Shown: positions 1 through 8,861, counted from the stretch's first letter. The stretch is 40,137 bases of DNA from an uncultured Pseudacidovorax sp. (GCF_913773995.1 NZ_CAJYES010000162.1:1-40137), one strand, 5' to 3'. Program-made: numbers and translations. Notes: a model not told the origin generated them from the sequence alone.

Positions 1-837
1 GGCGCAGTGGCCGCCTGGCAGTGGCTGCCGCCGCAGGGCGCGCCGGTGGACCTCTGGCGTCCGTGGGACGGCAGCGACGACCTCTACCGCCAGGCCTCCT
101 TCGCGATGGTGCCGTGGTCCAACCGCATCGCGCAGGGCGGCTTCGAGGTGGCGGGGCGCTTCCATGCCATGCAGCCCAACCGCGAGGGCGAGCCCTATCC
201 GATCCATGGCGACGGCTGGCTGCAGCCGTGGCAGCTGCGGCAGACGGGCCCAGGCGAGATCGAGATGACGCTGCAGTCCGACGGCTTCGGTGGCAGCCCC
301 TATCGCTTCAGCGCGCGCCAGGGGCTGCGCCTGCGTGAGCGCGGGCTCGACCAGTGGGTCGAGGTGCGCCACGAAGGCGCCGAGCCGCTGCCCTATGGCC
401 TGGGTCTGCATCCGTGGTTCATGCGCGCGGCCGACACCTGCATCCACGCGGCGGTGCAGGGCGTCTGGCTGAGCGGCGACGATCCCATTCCCTCCGGGCG
501 CAGTGCCGTGCTGCCGCCCGACTGGAATCTGCCGGCCGGCATGCCTGCCCATGGCAGCTTCATCGACAACGCCTTCCTCGGCTGGGACGGCGTGGCCACG
601 GTGTGCTGGCCCTCATGGGGTTTGCAGGTGCAGCTTCGGCAGATCGAGCCGGCGGTGCAGGGTGACGGCCACTGCCTGGTCTACCGGCCGCCGCACGGCG
701 AGGCCTTCTGCCTGGAGCCGATCACCCACCCGATCGATGCCTTCCACCTGCCGGGGCAGGAGGGTCTGCGGCTGCTGGAGCGGGGTGGATCGATGCGGCT
801 GTCCGTCGCGTGGAACGTGTTGCCGGACGGCGTCTGA
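1..837 (+). CDS. aldose 1-epimerase family protein, 5' end cut by the window
   Basis: The reading frame is open from the first base (Gly-Ala-Val-Ala-Ala-Trp) and ends at TGA 835-837. Aldose 1-epimerases start with a strand ending in a Gly-Gly-Ala-Val-type segment, so the true start is almost certainly upstream and the GTG at 7 is probably an internal codon. Family marks are the NRI motif after the first strands, GLHPWF with the conserved His, and a C-terminal LEPITHPIDAFH segment that carries the usual catalytic Glu. The enzyme would interconvert alpha and beta anomers of a hexose or related sugar in the cytoplasm. The exact sugar cannot be read from the sequence. It points toward the next gene but shares no tight spacing with it. 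Confidence 0.85.
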   Translation, partial: GAVAAWQWLPPQGAPVDLWRPWDGSDDLYRQASFAMVPWSNRIAQGGFEVAGRFHAMQPNREGEPYPIHGDGWLQPWQLRQTGPGEIEMTLQSDGFGGSPYRFSARQGLRLRERGLDQWVEVRHEGAEPLPYGLGLHPWFMRAADTCIHAAVQGVWLSGDDPIPSGRSAVLPPDWNLPAGMPAHGSFIDNAFLGWDGVATVCWPSWGLQVQLRQIEPAVQGDGHCLVYRPPHGEAFCLEPITHPIDAFHLPGQEGLRLLERGGSMRLSVAWNVLPDGV

Positions 838-1012
838 CAAACGCGCGACGGTGGGACGCGCCACCGGCAATGCGTCGTGCTCCCGGCGGATCGCTCCGAT
901 GCATGGGGGCCTTCTGGTGATCTCGTCCGATGCCGGCCGTTGAACTTGGCCGACCCGGCCGCCAGACGTCGCCTCTATGCTGCCGCCGCAAGAGTCACCA
1001 TCGCCGCGCACC

Positions 1013-1336
1013 ATGACAACACATCGCCTGCTCGCCTGCCTCGCCGGCAGCCTGCTCATCGCCCCCACGCTCGCGCTGGCCGATCCGCCGCACGGTCGTG
1101 GCCATGGCAAGGGCCATGGTCCCGGCCACAAAGAGGCCTACTGGGATGGCCCCTGCAAGATCGAGCGCAAGTGGAAGAAGAACGGCGACTTCGACGAGAA
1201 GCGCAAATGCAAGGACCGCGGGCCGGTTGGTTACGCGCCCGTGCCGGCGCCGGCCTATGTGCCCGTGCCGGTGCCCGTCTACCCGGTGCAGCGCGAGCCC
1301 GGCGTGGTCATCCAGGGCACGGTCCGGCTGCCCTGA
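1013..1336 (+). CDS. small exported basic protein of unknown function
   Basis: 107 residues from ATG 1013. Residues 1-23 form a typical Sec signal peptide (Thr-His-Arg start, hydrophobic core, Ala-Leu-Ala cleavage region). After it comes a His/Gly-rich stretch (HGRGHGKGHGPGH), then a basic charged segment with two Cys (GPCKIERKWKK and KRKCKDRG), and a Pro/Val/Tyr-rich tail with repeated PVP units. An in-frame codon at 977 would add 12 residues before the signal peptide and is less likely. The two Cys could form a disulfide and the His-rich part could bind metal, but neither is shown. I do not recognise a characterised family. It stands alone, converging on the minus-strand aldolase gene 32 bp away. 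Confidence 0.65.
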   Translation: MTTHRLLACLAGSLLIAPTLALADPPHGRGHGKGHGPGHKEAYWDGPCKIERKWKKNGDFDEKRKCKDRGPVGYAPVPAPAYVPVPVPVYPVQREPGVVIQGTVRLP

Positions 1337-1368
1337 TCCCCGTCGGTAGTGCCATGTGGCGCCGGACC
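1321..1368. terminator. inverted repeat spanning a convergent gene junction, possible bidirectional terminator
   Basis: Arms GGTCCGGC (1321-1328) and GCCGGACC (1361-1368) are perfect 8-bp complements around a 32-nt loop. They lie at the ends of two convergent genes (stop at 1334-1336 on plus, stop at 1369-1371 on minus). No T run follows on either strand, so intrinsic termination is not certain. Confidence 0.3.
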
Positions 1369-2055
1369 TCAGACGGTGCCCGGCGTGCGGCTGAGCCGGG
1401 CCTTGCCGTAGCTGCGGTAGCGGTCGCGCACCGTCGCCATTTCCGCAGCATCCAGCACCACCGGTGTGCCCAGTTGGGCGCTCATCCAGTACTGCCGCGC
1501 CAGCGTCTCCAGCTTGGCCGCATTGGCAACGGCCTTTTCGAGGGAGGGGCCGTGGCAGACCATGCCGTGGTTGGCCAAGAGGCAGGCCGTGTGCCCGGCC
1601 AGCGCCTCGACGGCCGACGCCGCCAGCGCATCCGTGCCGAAGGTCGCATAGGCGGCGCAGGGCACCTCGTCGCCACCGAAGCCCGCCAGCATGTAGTGGA
1701 AGGCCGGAATAGGACGGCGCTGGGCCGACACGGCCACGCAGGCATCCGAGTGTGTGTGCACCACCGCCATCGCTTGCGGATAGTGCCGGTAGATGGCCGT
1801 GTGCATGGACCATTCGCTCGACGGGATGCCCGGCGAGCGGTTCTCGCCGTCCATGGTGATAGAGACGATGGCCTGTGCGTCGATGTTGTGGGCGTCGGCG
1901 CCGGAAGGGCTGATCAGCGCACCGCCGTCGAAGCGGCAGCTGATGTTGCCGGCGCTGCCTGTGTTGAGGCCCAGGTTGGCCAGCCGGCGGTAGCTGTCGG
2001 CCAGCGCCTGGCGAAGGGTGTCCTCGGAGATCGGGGCAGTGGTTGAAATCGTCAT
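1369..2055 (-). CDS. otnC: class II aldolase/adducin family, OtnC-like 3-oxo-tetronate 4-phosphate decarboxylase
   Basis: 228 residues, the usual size of L-fuculose-phosphate aldolase relatives. Visible family motifs are the phosphate-binding segment NTGSAGNISCR near residues 31-41, SPSGAD, the SSEW with the catalytic acid, the metal-binding VVHTHS, and the late LLANHGMV. OtnC enzymes decarboxylate 3-oxo-tetronate 4-phosphate to dihydroxyacetone phosphate, working directly after the kinase OtnK. The otnK-like gene lies 52 bp upstream on the same strand, which is the main reason for preferring OtnC over a fuculose or ribulose phosphate aldolase. The partner isomerase OtnI and an otn-type dehydrogenase are not in the window, so the incoming substrate may differ from the described threonate/erythronate routes. 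Confidence 0.75.
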   Translation of the reverse strand: MTISTTAPISEDTLRQALADSYRRLANLGLNTGSAGNISCRFDGGALISPSGADAHNIDAQAIVSITMDGENRSPGIPSSEWSMHTAIYRHYPQAMAVVHTHSDACVAVSAQRRPIPAFHYMLAGFGGDEVPCAAYATFGTDALAASAVEALAGHTACLLANHGMVCHGPSLEKAVANAAKLETLARQYWMSAQLGTPVVLDAAEMATVRDRYRSYGKARLSRTPGTV

Positions 2056-2107
2056 CGGTCGGCTTTCTGATGAGAGGTGAGGTTGCAGCAGGGGGCGGAG
2101 GCTTCCG

Positions 2108-3391
2108 CTACCCGCCGTGGGCCATGCTCTGGAGCATGGGCAGCAGCATGTCGGTGGGGCCGAGCTTGCCGGACTTGAGGCACAGCGCGAGGCGGGCCTC
2201 GCCCGCGTCGTCGGTCACGGCGCGGGCCACGCCAGGGCCTTCGTAGGCGCCCACGACCAGGCGGTTCACATCCAGGTGGCGGAGCACCGCGCCGGAGGTC
2301 TCTCCGCCGGAGATGACGAATCGCCGCACGCCTGCGTCGCGCAGGCGCAGGGCCAGGCGTCCCAGCACCTCCTCGGCCACGGCGGCGGCGCCCAGCTTGC
2401 CGGCGCGGGCCTGTACGCGCTCGACCTCGGCGGCATCGGCGGACGTGGCGATGGCGACCGGCCCCGCCGCAAGCAGGGGCAGCGCCCAGGCAAGGGCCTC
2501 GCCCACCACGTCGGCGCCTTCGAGCGCACGGACCATGTCGAGCCAGAGCACCGGCCGGTGCAGGGCGAAGGCGCGCAGCTGCTCGATGGAGCGGCCCGCG
2601 CAGCTGCCGGCCAGCACGACGGCGGGGCCTGCCACGGGTGGCAGCGCCTGGTCGGCCGGCGCTTGTGCCAGCCAGCCGTTGCGCCGCCAGTGCGCCGGGT
2701 AGTAGGCGCCGATGGAGGAATTGCCGGTCATGAGCGGCCAGTCCCAGGTGAGGGCCGCAAGCGCCGCGAGATCGTCCGGTTCGGCCGCATCGGCAATGGC
2801 AAAGCCCACGCCCGCCGCCTGGAGCTGGGCGACGTGCGTGCGCATGGCCTGCACGCCGGCATGCACCACCTGCTGGGGCAGCAGCCCCACTCGGGTCGCC
2901 GTCTGGCGCTGCAGCGTGCGCACGAGGTTGGGGTCGAGCATGGGCGTCAGCGGATCGAATCGCTTGGGCGACTCGGAGATCAGCATGTCGTCCGCGAACA
3001 GGTGGCCCTGGAACACGCGGCGGCCTGCCTCCGGAAAGGAGGGGCAGAAGGCCGTGAAGCGCGCCCCCGTGATCTCGCGCAGCAGGTCGGCGCACGGGCC
3101 GATGTTGCCGGCGTCCGTCGAGTCGAAGGTGGCGCAGTACTTGAAGAAGAGCTGGCGAACGCCCCGCGCCTGCAGCGCCCGGGCGCCCTCGGCAAAGGCC
3201 TGCACCGCTTCGTGCGCCGGCACCACGCGGGTCTTGCCGGCGATGACGGCGGCCTCGATGTCGCGGGGCAGGGCGTCCAGCGCCGAGGGATGCGTCACGA
3301 AGCCGCAGCGCACCCCCTGGGCCACGAGCATGGCGGCGAGCTCCATGCCGCCGGTCAGGTCATCGGCGAGGGCGCCGAACAGAAGGGCCAT
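2108..3391 (-). CDS. otnK: four-carbon acid sugar kinase family (DUF1537), OtnK-like
   Basis: 427 residues from ATG 3391 (complement), the usual length of the family. The N-terminal half begins with ALLFGALADDLTGG, the sugar-acid-binding DDxTG signature, and contains YCATFDSTDAGNIGP. The C-terminal half has the nucleotide-binding pattern FVISGGETSGAVLRHL and a GPGVAR segment. Known members phosphorylate 3-oxo-tetronates (threonate and erythronate catabolism) with ATP. It is followed on the same strand by the OtnC-like gene and diverges from the aminotransferase across a 113-bp AT-richer gap. The frame is open further upstream, but the sequence before 3391 runs through the divergent promoter region and is not protein-like. 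Confidence 0.82.
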   Translation of the reverse strand: MALLFGALADDLTGGMELAAMLVAQGVRCGFVTHPSALDALPRDIEAAVIAGKTRVVPAHEAVQAFAEGARALQARGVRQLFFKYCATFDSTDAGNIGPCADLLREITGARFTAFCPSFPEAGRRVFQGHLFADDMLISESPKRFDPLTPMLDPNLVRTLQRQTATRVGLLPQQVVHAGVQAMRTHVAQLQAAGVGFAIADAAEPDDLAALAALTWDWPLMTGNSSIGAYYPAHWRRNGWLAQAPADQALPPVAGPAVVLAGSCAGRSIEQLRAFALHRPVLWLDMVRALEGADVVGEALAWALPLLAAGPVAIATSADAAEVERVQARAGKLGAAAVAEEVLGRLALRLRDAGVRRFVISGGETSGAVLRHLDVNRLVVGAYEGPGVARAVTDDAGEARLALCLKSGKLGPTDMLLPMLQSMAHGG

Positions 3392-3504
3392 TCCAGTCTC
3401 CTTGCGTTGGAAAAAAAGCACCCGCGGCGTCCAGGGGGCTATTGCGTTACATAAAACATGATATATCCTACGGCCGAACTCGACGACCACCAAGGCTTCT
3501 TCCC
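3392..3504. promoter_or_regulatory. divergent promoter region between otnK-like and aminotransferase genes
   Basis: This 113-bp gap is clearly more AT-rich than its surroundings. On the plus strand TTGCGT (3442-3447), a 16-bp spacer and TATCCT (3464-3469) form a plausible sigma-70 promoter toward the aminotransferase. A perfect 8-bp palindrome GATATATC sits at 3460-3467 over that -10 element and could be part of an operator, for example for the GntR regulator at 8900. Both assignments are inference from sequence pattern alone. Confidence 0.4.
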
Positions 3505-4758
3505 ATGTCTTCCGAAACTTCCAGCGCCGGTGCCGGCGAGCGGGACCATCTTCTGCGCCAGCGCGCCCTCAAGGTGGTGCCGGGCGGCATGACCGGGCAC
3601 CTGAACGCGGCCCAGCTGCCCGCTGGCTATCCGCAGTACTTCGCCCGCGGGCAGGGCTGCCGCGTGTGGGACGTCGATGGCCACGAGTACATCGACTTCA
3701 TGTGCAGCTGGGGCCCCAACCTGCTGGGCCATGCCCATCCGCAGGTGGACGAGGCGGCCCGCCGCCAGCAGGCGCTGGGCGATTGCCTCAACGGCCCGAC
3801 CGAGCGCTTCGTCGAGCTGGCCGAGCGCTTCGTGGCCCGCACCGCCCATGCGGACTGGGCGCTGTTCCAGAAGAACGGCACCGATGCCACCACCATCTGC
3901 CTGATGGTGGCCCGTGCCGCCACCGGCAAGCGCAAGGTGCTGGTGGCCACCAAGGCCTACCACGGCGCCGACCCGTGGTGCACGCCGGTGCCGGTGGGCA
4001 TCACCGCCGAGGACCGGGCGCATCTCATCTACTACACCTACAACGACACGGCGAGCCTGGACGCCGCCGTGGCCAAGGCCGGCGACGACCTGGCCGCCAT
4101 CGTGTGCGCGGCCTTCAAGCACGACCTGGGCGTCGACCAGGAGCTGCCCACCGCCGCGTTCGCCCGCCACGCCCGCCAGCTGTGCGACAGGGCCGGGGCA
4201 GCACTGATCGTGGACGAGGTGCGTGCGGGCATGCGCGTGCATGCCGGCGGCAGCTGGGAGACGGTGGGCGTGCGGCCTGACCTGTGCGCCTGGAGCAAGT
4301 CCATCGCCAACGGCTACGCCCTGGCGGCCGTCACCGGCGTGGACAGCCTGCGCGATGCCGCCACCCGCATCTATGCGACGGGCTCCTTCTGGTCGGGCGG
4401 CGTGGCCATGGCGGCCAGCCTGGCCACGCTGGACGTGGCCGATGCGCAGGACGTGGTCGGCCATGTGCGGGCCATGGGCCAGCGCCTGCGCGACGGCATC
4501 GCCGCCCAGGCCGCCAGCCACGGCATGCCGGTGCGCCAGACCGGCCCCGCCGCGCTGCCGCTGATCCTGTTCGAGGACGATCCGGCCTTCGAGAAGGGCT
4601 CCGCCTTCACCGTCGAGGCGCTGCGCCGCGGCGTCTACCTGCATCCCCGGCACAACATGTTCCTGTCGCTCGCGCACACCGAGGCCGACATCGACCAGGC
4701 ACTCGAAGCCACCGACGCCGCCTTCGCCGCCGTTTCCCGGCGCTACGGGTCCCGATGA
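3505..4758 (+). CDS. class III PLP aminotransferase, glutamate-1-semialdehyde aminomutase (HemL)-like
   Basis: 417 residues from ATG 3505. It is a fold-type I class III enzyme: DVDGHEYIDF near the N terminus, FQKNGTDATT for phosphate contact, LIVDEVRAG with Asp237 expected to bind the pyridine nitrogen, and WSKSIANG with Lys265 expected to form the Schiff base with PLP. The spacing fits HemL-like enzymes. It is unlikely to be the housekeeping hemL, because it lies in a catabolic locus, its start overlaps nothing biosynthetic, and its stop overlaps the region just before an importer ATPase. It probably transaminates or isomerises an amino group on the imported substrate. The substrate is unknown. 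Confidence 0.8.
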   Translation: MSSETSSAGAGERDHLLRQRALKVVPGGMTGHLNAAQLPAGYPQYFARGQGCRVWDVDGHEYIDFMCSWGPNLLGHAHPQVDEAARRQQALGDCLNGPTERFVELAERFVARTAHADWALFQKNGTDATTICLMVARAATGKRKVLVATKAYHGADPWCTPVPVGITAEDRAHLIYYTYNDTASLDAAVAKAGDDLAAIVCAAFKHDLGVDQELPTAAFARHARQLCDRAGAALIVDEVRAGMRVHAGGSWETVGVRPDLCAWSKSIANGYALAAVTGVDSLRDAATRIYATGSFWSGGVAMAASLATLDVADAQDVVGHVRAMGQRLRDGIAAQAASHGMPVRQTGPAALPLILFEDDPAFEKGSAFTVEALRRGVYLHPRHNMFLSLAHTEADIDQALEATDAAFAAVSRRYGSR

Positions 4759-4793
4759 CGTCGCCGGACTCCATGATTGAAGGAGAGATGCAC

Positions 4794-5936
4794 ATGGCAT
4801 CCGACCCCCGTCCCACGCCCACCGGTACGGCCGACCCTGTCGGCGGCGCCTCCATCGAGATCACGCGGCTGGCCAAGCGCTTCGGTGCCGTCCGCGCCGT
4901 GGACGATGTCTCGCTGCAGGTCCGTCCGGGCGAGTTCCTGGCGCTGCTCGGGCCCAGCGGCTCGGGCAAGACCTCCATCCTCATGAGCATCGCCGGCTTC
5001 GAGCTGCCCGATGCCGGCCAGATCGCCATCGACGGTCGCGACGTGACCTACCTGCCGGCCAACCATCGCAACCTGGGCATGGTCTTCCAGAAGTACACGC
5101 TGTTCCCGCACCTCACGGTGCTGGACAACGTGGCCTTCGGCCTCAAGATGCGCGGCGTGGCCAAAGGCGAGCGCCACCGCCTGGCCGAGCAGGCCCTGGC
5201 CACCGTGCGGCTCGCCGGCCTGGGCGCGCGCATGCCGGCGCAGCTGTCGGGCGGACAGCAGCAGCGCGTGGCCCTGGCCCGCGCCATCGTCTATCGGCCG
5301 AAGGTGCTGCTGATGGACGAGCCACTCAGCGCCCTCGACAAGAACCTGCGCGAGGAGATGCAGCTGGAGATCAAGCGCCTGCAATCGCAGCTGGGCATCA
5401 CCGTCGTCTTCGTGACCCACGACCAGGGCGAAGCGCTGACCATGGCCGACCGGGTCGCCATCCTCAACCAGGGCCGCATCCAGCAGCTGGACGAGCCCAA
5501 GGCGCTGTACGAACGGCCGCGCAACCGCTTCGTCGCCGGCTTCATCGGCGAGACCAACTTCATCCCTGTCGGCGTGGGGCCCTTGCGTGGCGAGGCGGCC
5601 ACGGTACAGCTGCCGGGCGGCACGCACCACTGCGAGGTGGGTGCGAAGGCGCTGGTGGGTCTGGACGTTGCGGGCGGCCGGGGCGTGGCGGCGCTGCGGC
5701 CGGAGCAGATCGCGCTGGTGAATCCCGAAGACCCGTCCGCGTTGCGCGCCCGTGTGGCCGGCGTGATCTACAGCGGTTCCACCGTGCTGTGCATCGCCAA
5801 CCTGGACGATGGCACCGAGCTGCGCGCCCGCCTGTCCGACCCCAGCCGGGTGAACGTGCAGGCCGGCGACCAGGTCGGCCTGCGCTGGTCGCCCGAGGCG
5901 CTGCGCGTCTATGGCGAAGAGGCGGCCACGGCATGA
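4794..5936 (+). CDS. ABC importer ATPase, PotA-like (polyamine/opine/amine type)
   Basis: 380 residues. I chose ATG 4794 because AAGGAG at 4780-4785 sits 8 bp before it; the in-frame ATGs at 4755, 4773 and 4788 are less well placed. Motifs: Walker A GPSGSGKTS (residues 53-61), Q-loop Q99, signature LSGGQ (151-155), Walker B VLLMDEP (171-177), H-loop VTHD, then a C-terminal TOBE-type region of about 100 residues with the GVIYSG segment typical of PotA relatives. It powers uptake together with the two permeases that follow with ATGA overlaps and the binding protein at 7735. The PotABCD order suggests a small amine, polyamine or amide as substrate (inference). Confidence 0.92.
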   Translation: MASDPRPTPTGTADPVGGASIEITRLAKRFGAVRAVDDVSLQVRPGEFLALLGPSGSGKTSILMSIAGFELPDAGQIAIDGRDVTYLPANHRNLGMVFQKYTLFPHLTVLDNVAFGLKMRGVAKGERHRLAEQALATVRLAGLGARMPAQLSGGQQQRVALARAIVYRPKVLLMDEPLSALDKNLREEMQLEIKRLQSQLGITVVFVTHDQGEALTMADRVAILNQGRIQQLDEPKALYERPRNRFVAGFIGETNFIPVGVGPLRGEAATVQLPGGTHHCEVGAKALVGLDVAGGRGVAALRPEQIALVNPEDPSALRARVAGVIYSGSTVLCIANLDDGTELRARLSDPSRVNVQAGDQVGLRWSPEALRVYGEEAATA

Positions 5937-6847
5937 GCGCCGTCGCCCCTCCCGTGGCGGCATCGGCCCTGGCGCCACCGTCGCCGCTGCGCCGGCTCTG
6001 GCTGGGCGGCCGGCAGCTCAGTGGTGGCTGGACGGCCTTGCTGCTCGCGCCCTTCTTTGCACTGCTGCTGATCGTCTTCCTGTATCCGCTGCTGAGCCTG
6101 CTGTCGCTCAGCGTGCTGGAGCCGCACCCCACGCTGGACAACTACGCCCGTGTGTTCGACAACCCCGTCTATCTGCGGGTGATGGTGCGCACCGGATGGA
6201 TCAGTCTGCTCACCACCGTGCTGGCGCTGGTGCTGGGCTTTCCCATCGCCTACATGATGACGCGCGTGAAAGGCGCGGTCGCCCTGCTGCTGACGGCCTG
6301 CGTGCTGCTGCCGTTGTGGTCCAGCGTGCTGGTGCGCACCGCGGCTTGGATCGTGCTGCTGCGCCGCGACGGCATCGTCAACAACGCCCTGCAGTGGCTG
6401 GGCCTGACGGGCGAGCCCATGAAGCTGCTCTACACCGAGGGCGCCGTCGTGCTGGCCATGGCCCATGTGCTGCTGCCCTTCCTGATCCTGCCGATCTACT
6501 CGGCGCTCAAGAACATTCCAGACGACTACATGCGCGCGGCCGCCATGCTGGGCGCCAACCGCCGGCGCGCCTTCTTCGAGGTGCTGCTGCCCATGAGCCG
6601 GGCCGGCATCTGGAGCGGCTGCCTGATGGTGTTTCTCTCGGCGCTGGGCTTCTTCGTCACGCCCGCGCTGGTGGGCAGCCCGCAGGAGCTGATGATCGCC
6701 ACGCTGGTGTCGCAGCAGGTGCGCGAGATGCTCGACTGGCCCTTTGCGGCCGCGCTGATCGGCGTGCTGATGGTGGTCGTGGCCACCCTGACGATGGTCT
6801 TCAACAAGGCCGTGAGCTTCAACCGTCTGATGGGAGGCGGCGCATGA
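5933..6847 (+). CDS. ABC transporter permease, PotB-like
   Basis: 304 residues starting at ATG 5933, inside an ATGA overlap with the ATPase stop. A short cytoplasmic N terminus leads into a first membrane helix (LLLAPFFALLLIVFLYPLL), followed by about five more. The EAA-type coupling loop is seen as MRAAAMLGANRRRAFFEVLLPMS. This is the first of two permeases expected to form the heterodimeric channel. It belongs to the spermidine/putrescine permease group by order and motif; substrate not assignable from the permease alone. Confidence 0.9.
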   Translation: MSAVAPPVAASALAPPSPLRRLWLGGRQLSGGWTALLLAPFFALLLIVFLYPLLSLLSLSVLEPHPTLDNYARVFDNPVYLRVMVRTGWISLLTTVLALVLGFPIAYMMTRVKGAVALLLTACVLLPLWSSVLVRTAAWIVLLRRDGIVNNALQWLGLTGEPMKLLYTEGAVVLAMAHVLLPFLILPIYSALKNIPDDYMRAAAMLGANRRRAFFEVLLPMSRAGIWSGCLMVFLSALGFFVTPALVGSPQELMIATLVSQQVREMLDWPFAAALIGVLMVVVATLTMVFNKAVSFNRLMGGGA

Positions 6848-7683
6848 CCGACACCCCGAGCGCCCCGCCGGCCCGTCGCAACAAGGCCCACTTCGACCTG
6901 GGCAGCTTTTCCCTGCGCGTCTACGTGTGGCTGGTGGTGCTGTTCATCATGCTGCCCACGCTGATCATCGTGCCGATGTCCTTCAGCCCGGCGGACTTTC
7001 TCGAGTTCCCGCCGCGCGGCTTCACGCTGCACTGGTACGAGGAGTTCTTCGCCGATCCGCAATGGCAGCGCGCCACGCTGCTGAGTCTGCGCGTGGCGGC
7101 GCTCACCATGGTCTGCTCGGTCGTGATCGGCACCATGGTGGCGTACGCCATCGTGCGCGGCGCCGCCCGCCTGCGTCCGGCCACGCAGCTCATGGTCATC
7201 GGTCCGGTGATCGCCCCGCACATCGCGGTGGCGGTGGCCTGCTACCTGTTCTACCAGCGCCTGGGCGTGGTGGGCACGATGACCGGCTTCGTCGCGGCGC
7301 ACACCGTGCTGGCGCTGCCCTTCGTCGTCTTCACCGTCTCGGCCGCGCTGTCGCGCGTGGACCCCGACCTGGAGTCCGCCGCCATGAGCTGCGGCGCCAG
7401 CCGGCTGCGCGCCTTCTTCCTGGTGACGCTGCCGCTGATCGTGCCCGGCCTGCTGAGCGGTGCGCTGTTCGCGTTCATCATCTCCTTCGACGAACCGGTG
7501 GTGTCCTTCTTCGTGTCCAGCGTGCGCCAGCGCACGCTGCCGCGCCGGATGTTCGAGGACATCGAGCAGAACCTCACGCCTGTCATTCCCGCCATCGCGA
7601 CGCTGCTGACCCTGCTGTCGATCGCGGTGCTCGTCGCTGCCGCGCTGTTGCGCGTCATGGAGGCCCGGCGGCGCAGCCGCTGA
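6844..7683 (+). CDS. ABC transporter permease, PotC-like
   Basis: 279 residues from ATG 6844, again an ATGA overlap with the preceding permease. Six hydrophobic segments are visible, beginning with VYVWLVVLFIMLPTLIIV. The coupling loop reads ESAAMSCGASRLRAFFLVTLPLI, the usual EAA pattern. FSPADFLEFPPRGFTLHWYEEFF after the first helix is the typical periplasmic loop of PotC-type proteins. It completes the membrane domain of the importer. Confidence 0.9.
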   Translation: MTDTPSAPPARRNKAHFDLGSFSLRVYVWLVVLFIMLPTLIIVPMSFSPADFLEFPPRGFTLHWYEEFFADPQWQRATLLSLRVAALTMVCSVVIGTMVAYAIVRGAARLRPATQLMVIGPVIAPHIAVAVACYLFYQRLGVVGTMTGFVAAHTVLALPFVVFTVSAALSRVDPDLESAAMSCGASRLRAFFLVTLPLIVPGLLSGALFAFIISFDEPVVSFFVSSVRQRTLPRRMFEDIEQNLTPVIPAIATLLTLLSIAVLVAAALLRVMEARRRSR

Positions 7684-7734
7684 GCCCCCTGCCTTCTCTC
7701 CCTATCCCTGGTCTTCACTCGCAAGGAGTTCGTG

Positions 7735-8814
7735 ATGATGAATTGGCTCGATCCACGCAAGGGCGCCTGCGCGCTCGTCCTCGGCGGCGCGGCGCTGCTC
7801 GGTGCCGCTGGCGCTTCGGCCCAGGCCCTCGAGAAGGAGCTGGTGATCGCCACCACCGGCGGCCTGATCGAGAAGGCGCTGGTGCAGTCCTTCTACACGC
7901 CGTTCTCCAAGGCCAAGGGCGTCGAGGTGATCCCCGCCGCCATCGAGGTGCCCGACCAGTGGGCCAAGGTGCAGGCCATGTCGCGCAGCGGCGGCATGGA
8001 GTTCGACATCGTGACCGCCACGCCGCCCGACCTGGTGCAGAAGAAGGACCTGCTGCAGCCCATCGACTGCAGCAAGCTGCCCAGCGTGACCGCCAACGGC
8101 GTCAAGGGCGCCTGCACGCCCTACGGCGTGATGCGCACCGTGGGCGGCATGCAGATCGGCTACAACACCGACGTCTTCAAGGACGGCAAGGGCCCCAAGA
8201 CCTGGGCCGACTTCTGGGACACGGCCAAGTTCCCCGGCCCGCGCGGGCTGCCCGACACCGGCGACCGCGAATGGTGGGTACCCGTGGCCGCCCTGCTGGC
8301 CGATGGCGTCGCGCCCGACAAGCTCTTCCCGCTCGACCTGGACCGCGCCTACAAGAAGCTCGACAAGCTGCGCCCCAGCATCGCCGTGTGGTGGAAGAGC
8401 GGCGACCAGCTCCAGCAGACCATGCGCAGCAAGGAGGTGGTGATGACCATGGGCTATTCGGGCCGTCTCATCTCGCTGATCAATGCCAAGGTGCCGCTGG
8501 CCGTGTCGTGGGACGGCGCCATCCGCGACGTGGGCTACATGGCCATCCCCAAGGGGGCGCCGCACCCCAAGGCTGCCATGGCCTACCTCGACTTCTTCTA
8601 CAGCCTGCCGCCCGAGCAGCATGTGAAGTTCGTTGATGCCGTGAGCTACGACACCGGCAGCGCCAAGACCGCCAACCTGTTCCCGCCCGAGCGGCGGGCC
8701 ATGCTGGCCACCTCGGCCGAGAACTTCGACAAGCTGATCGTGGCCGACTACGAGTGGATCGGCAACAACCGCCAGATGCTGCGCGACCGCTGGATCGCGT
8801 GGCTGGGCCGCTGA
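7735..8814 (+). CDS. ABC transporter periplasmic substrate-binding protein, PotD-like
   Basis: 359 residues from ATG 7735; AAGGAG at 7723-7728 is 6 bp upstream, better placed than for GTG 7732, while ATG 7738 is also possible. The N-terminal 30 residues are a signal peptide ending in an Ala-Ser-Ala-Gln-type site. The rest is a two-lobed binding protein of the PotD/COG0687 kind: an early VIATTGG strand, YGVMRTVGGMQIGYNTDVF, TWADFWD and a late YLDFFYSLPPE segment. Two Cys (in PIDCSK and KGACTP) are close together and could pair. It delivers the unknown substrate to the permeases and defines the input of the locus. Confidence 0.88.
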   Translation: MMNWLDPRKGACALVLGGAALLGAAGASAQALEKELVIATTGGLIEKALVQSFYTPFSKAKGVEVIPAAIEVPDQWAKVQAMSRSGGMEFDIVTATPPDLVQKKDLLQPIDCSKLPSVTANGVKGACTPYGVMRTVGGMQIGYNTDVFKDGKGPKTWADFWDTAKFPGPRGLPDTGDREWWVPVAALLADGVAPDKLFPLDLDRAYKKLDKLRPSIAVWWKSGDQLQQTMRSKEVVMTMGYSGRLISLINAKVPLAVSWDGAIRDVGYMAIPKGAPHPKAAMAYLDFFYSLPPEQHVKFVDAVSYDTGSAKTANLFPPERRAMLATSAENFDKLIVADYEWIGNNRQMLRDRWIAWLGR

Positions 8815-8861
8815 GCCGGAAGGCCGGGCAGGCGGCGCGCAGCGGCCCCGATACTCGCTGC

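Noticed and set aside
849-866. CGGTGG/CCACCG hairpin after the epimerase gene
   Set aside because: Six bp with no T run in GC-rich DNA; could easily be chance, so not called a terminator.
4284-4793. N-terminal extension of the importer ATPase frame back into the aminotransferase gene
   Set aside because: The extension is Arg/Gly/Pro-rich shadow sequence of the aminotransferase; AAGGAG before ATG 4794 and the conserved ABC start fix the real start.
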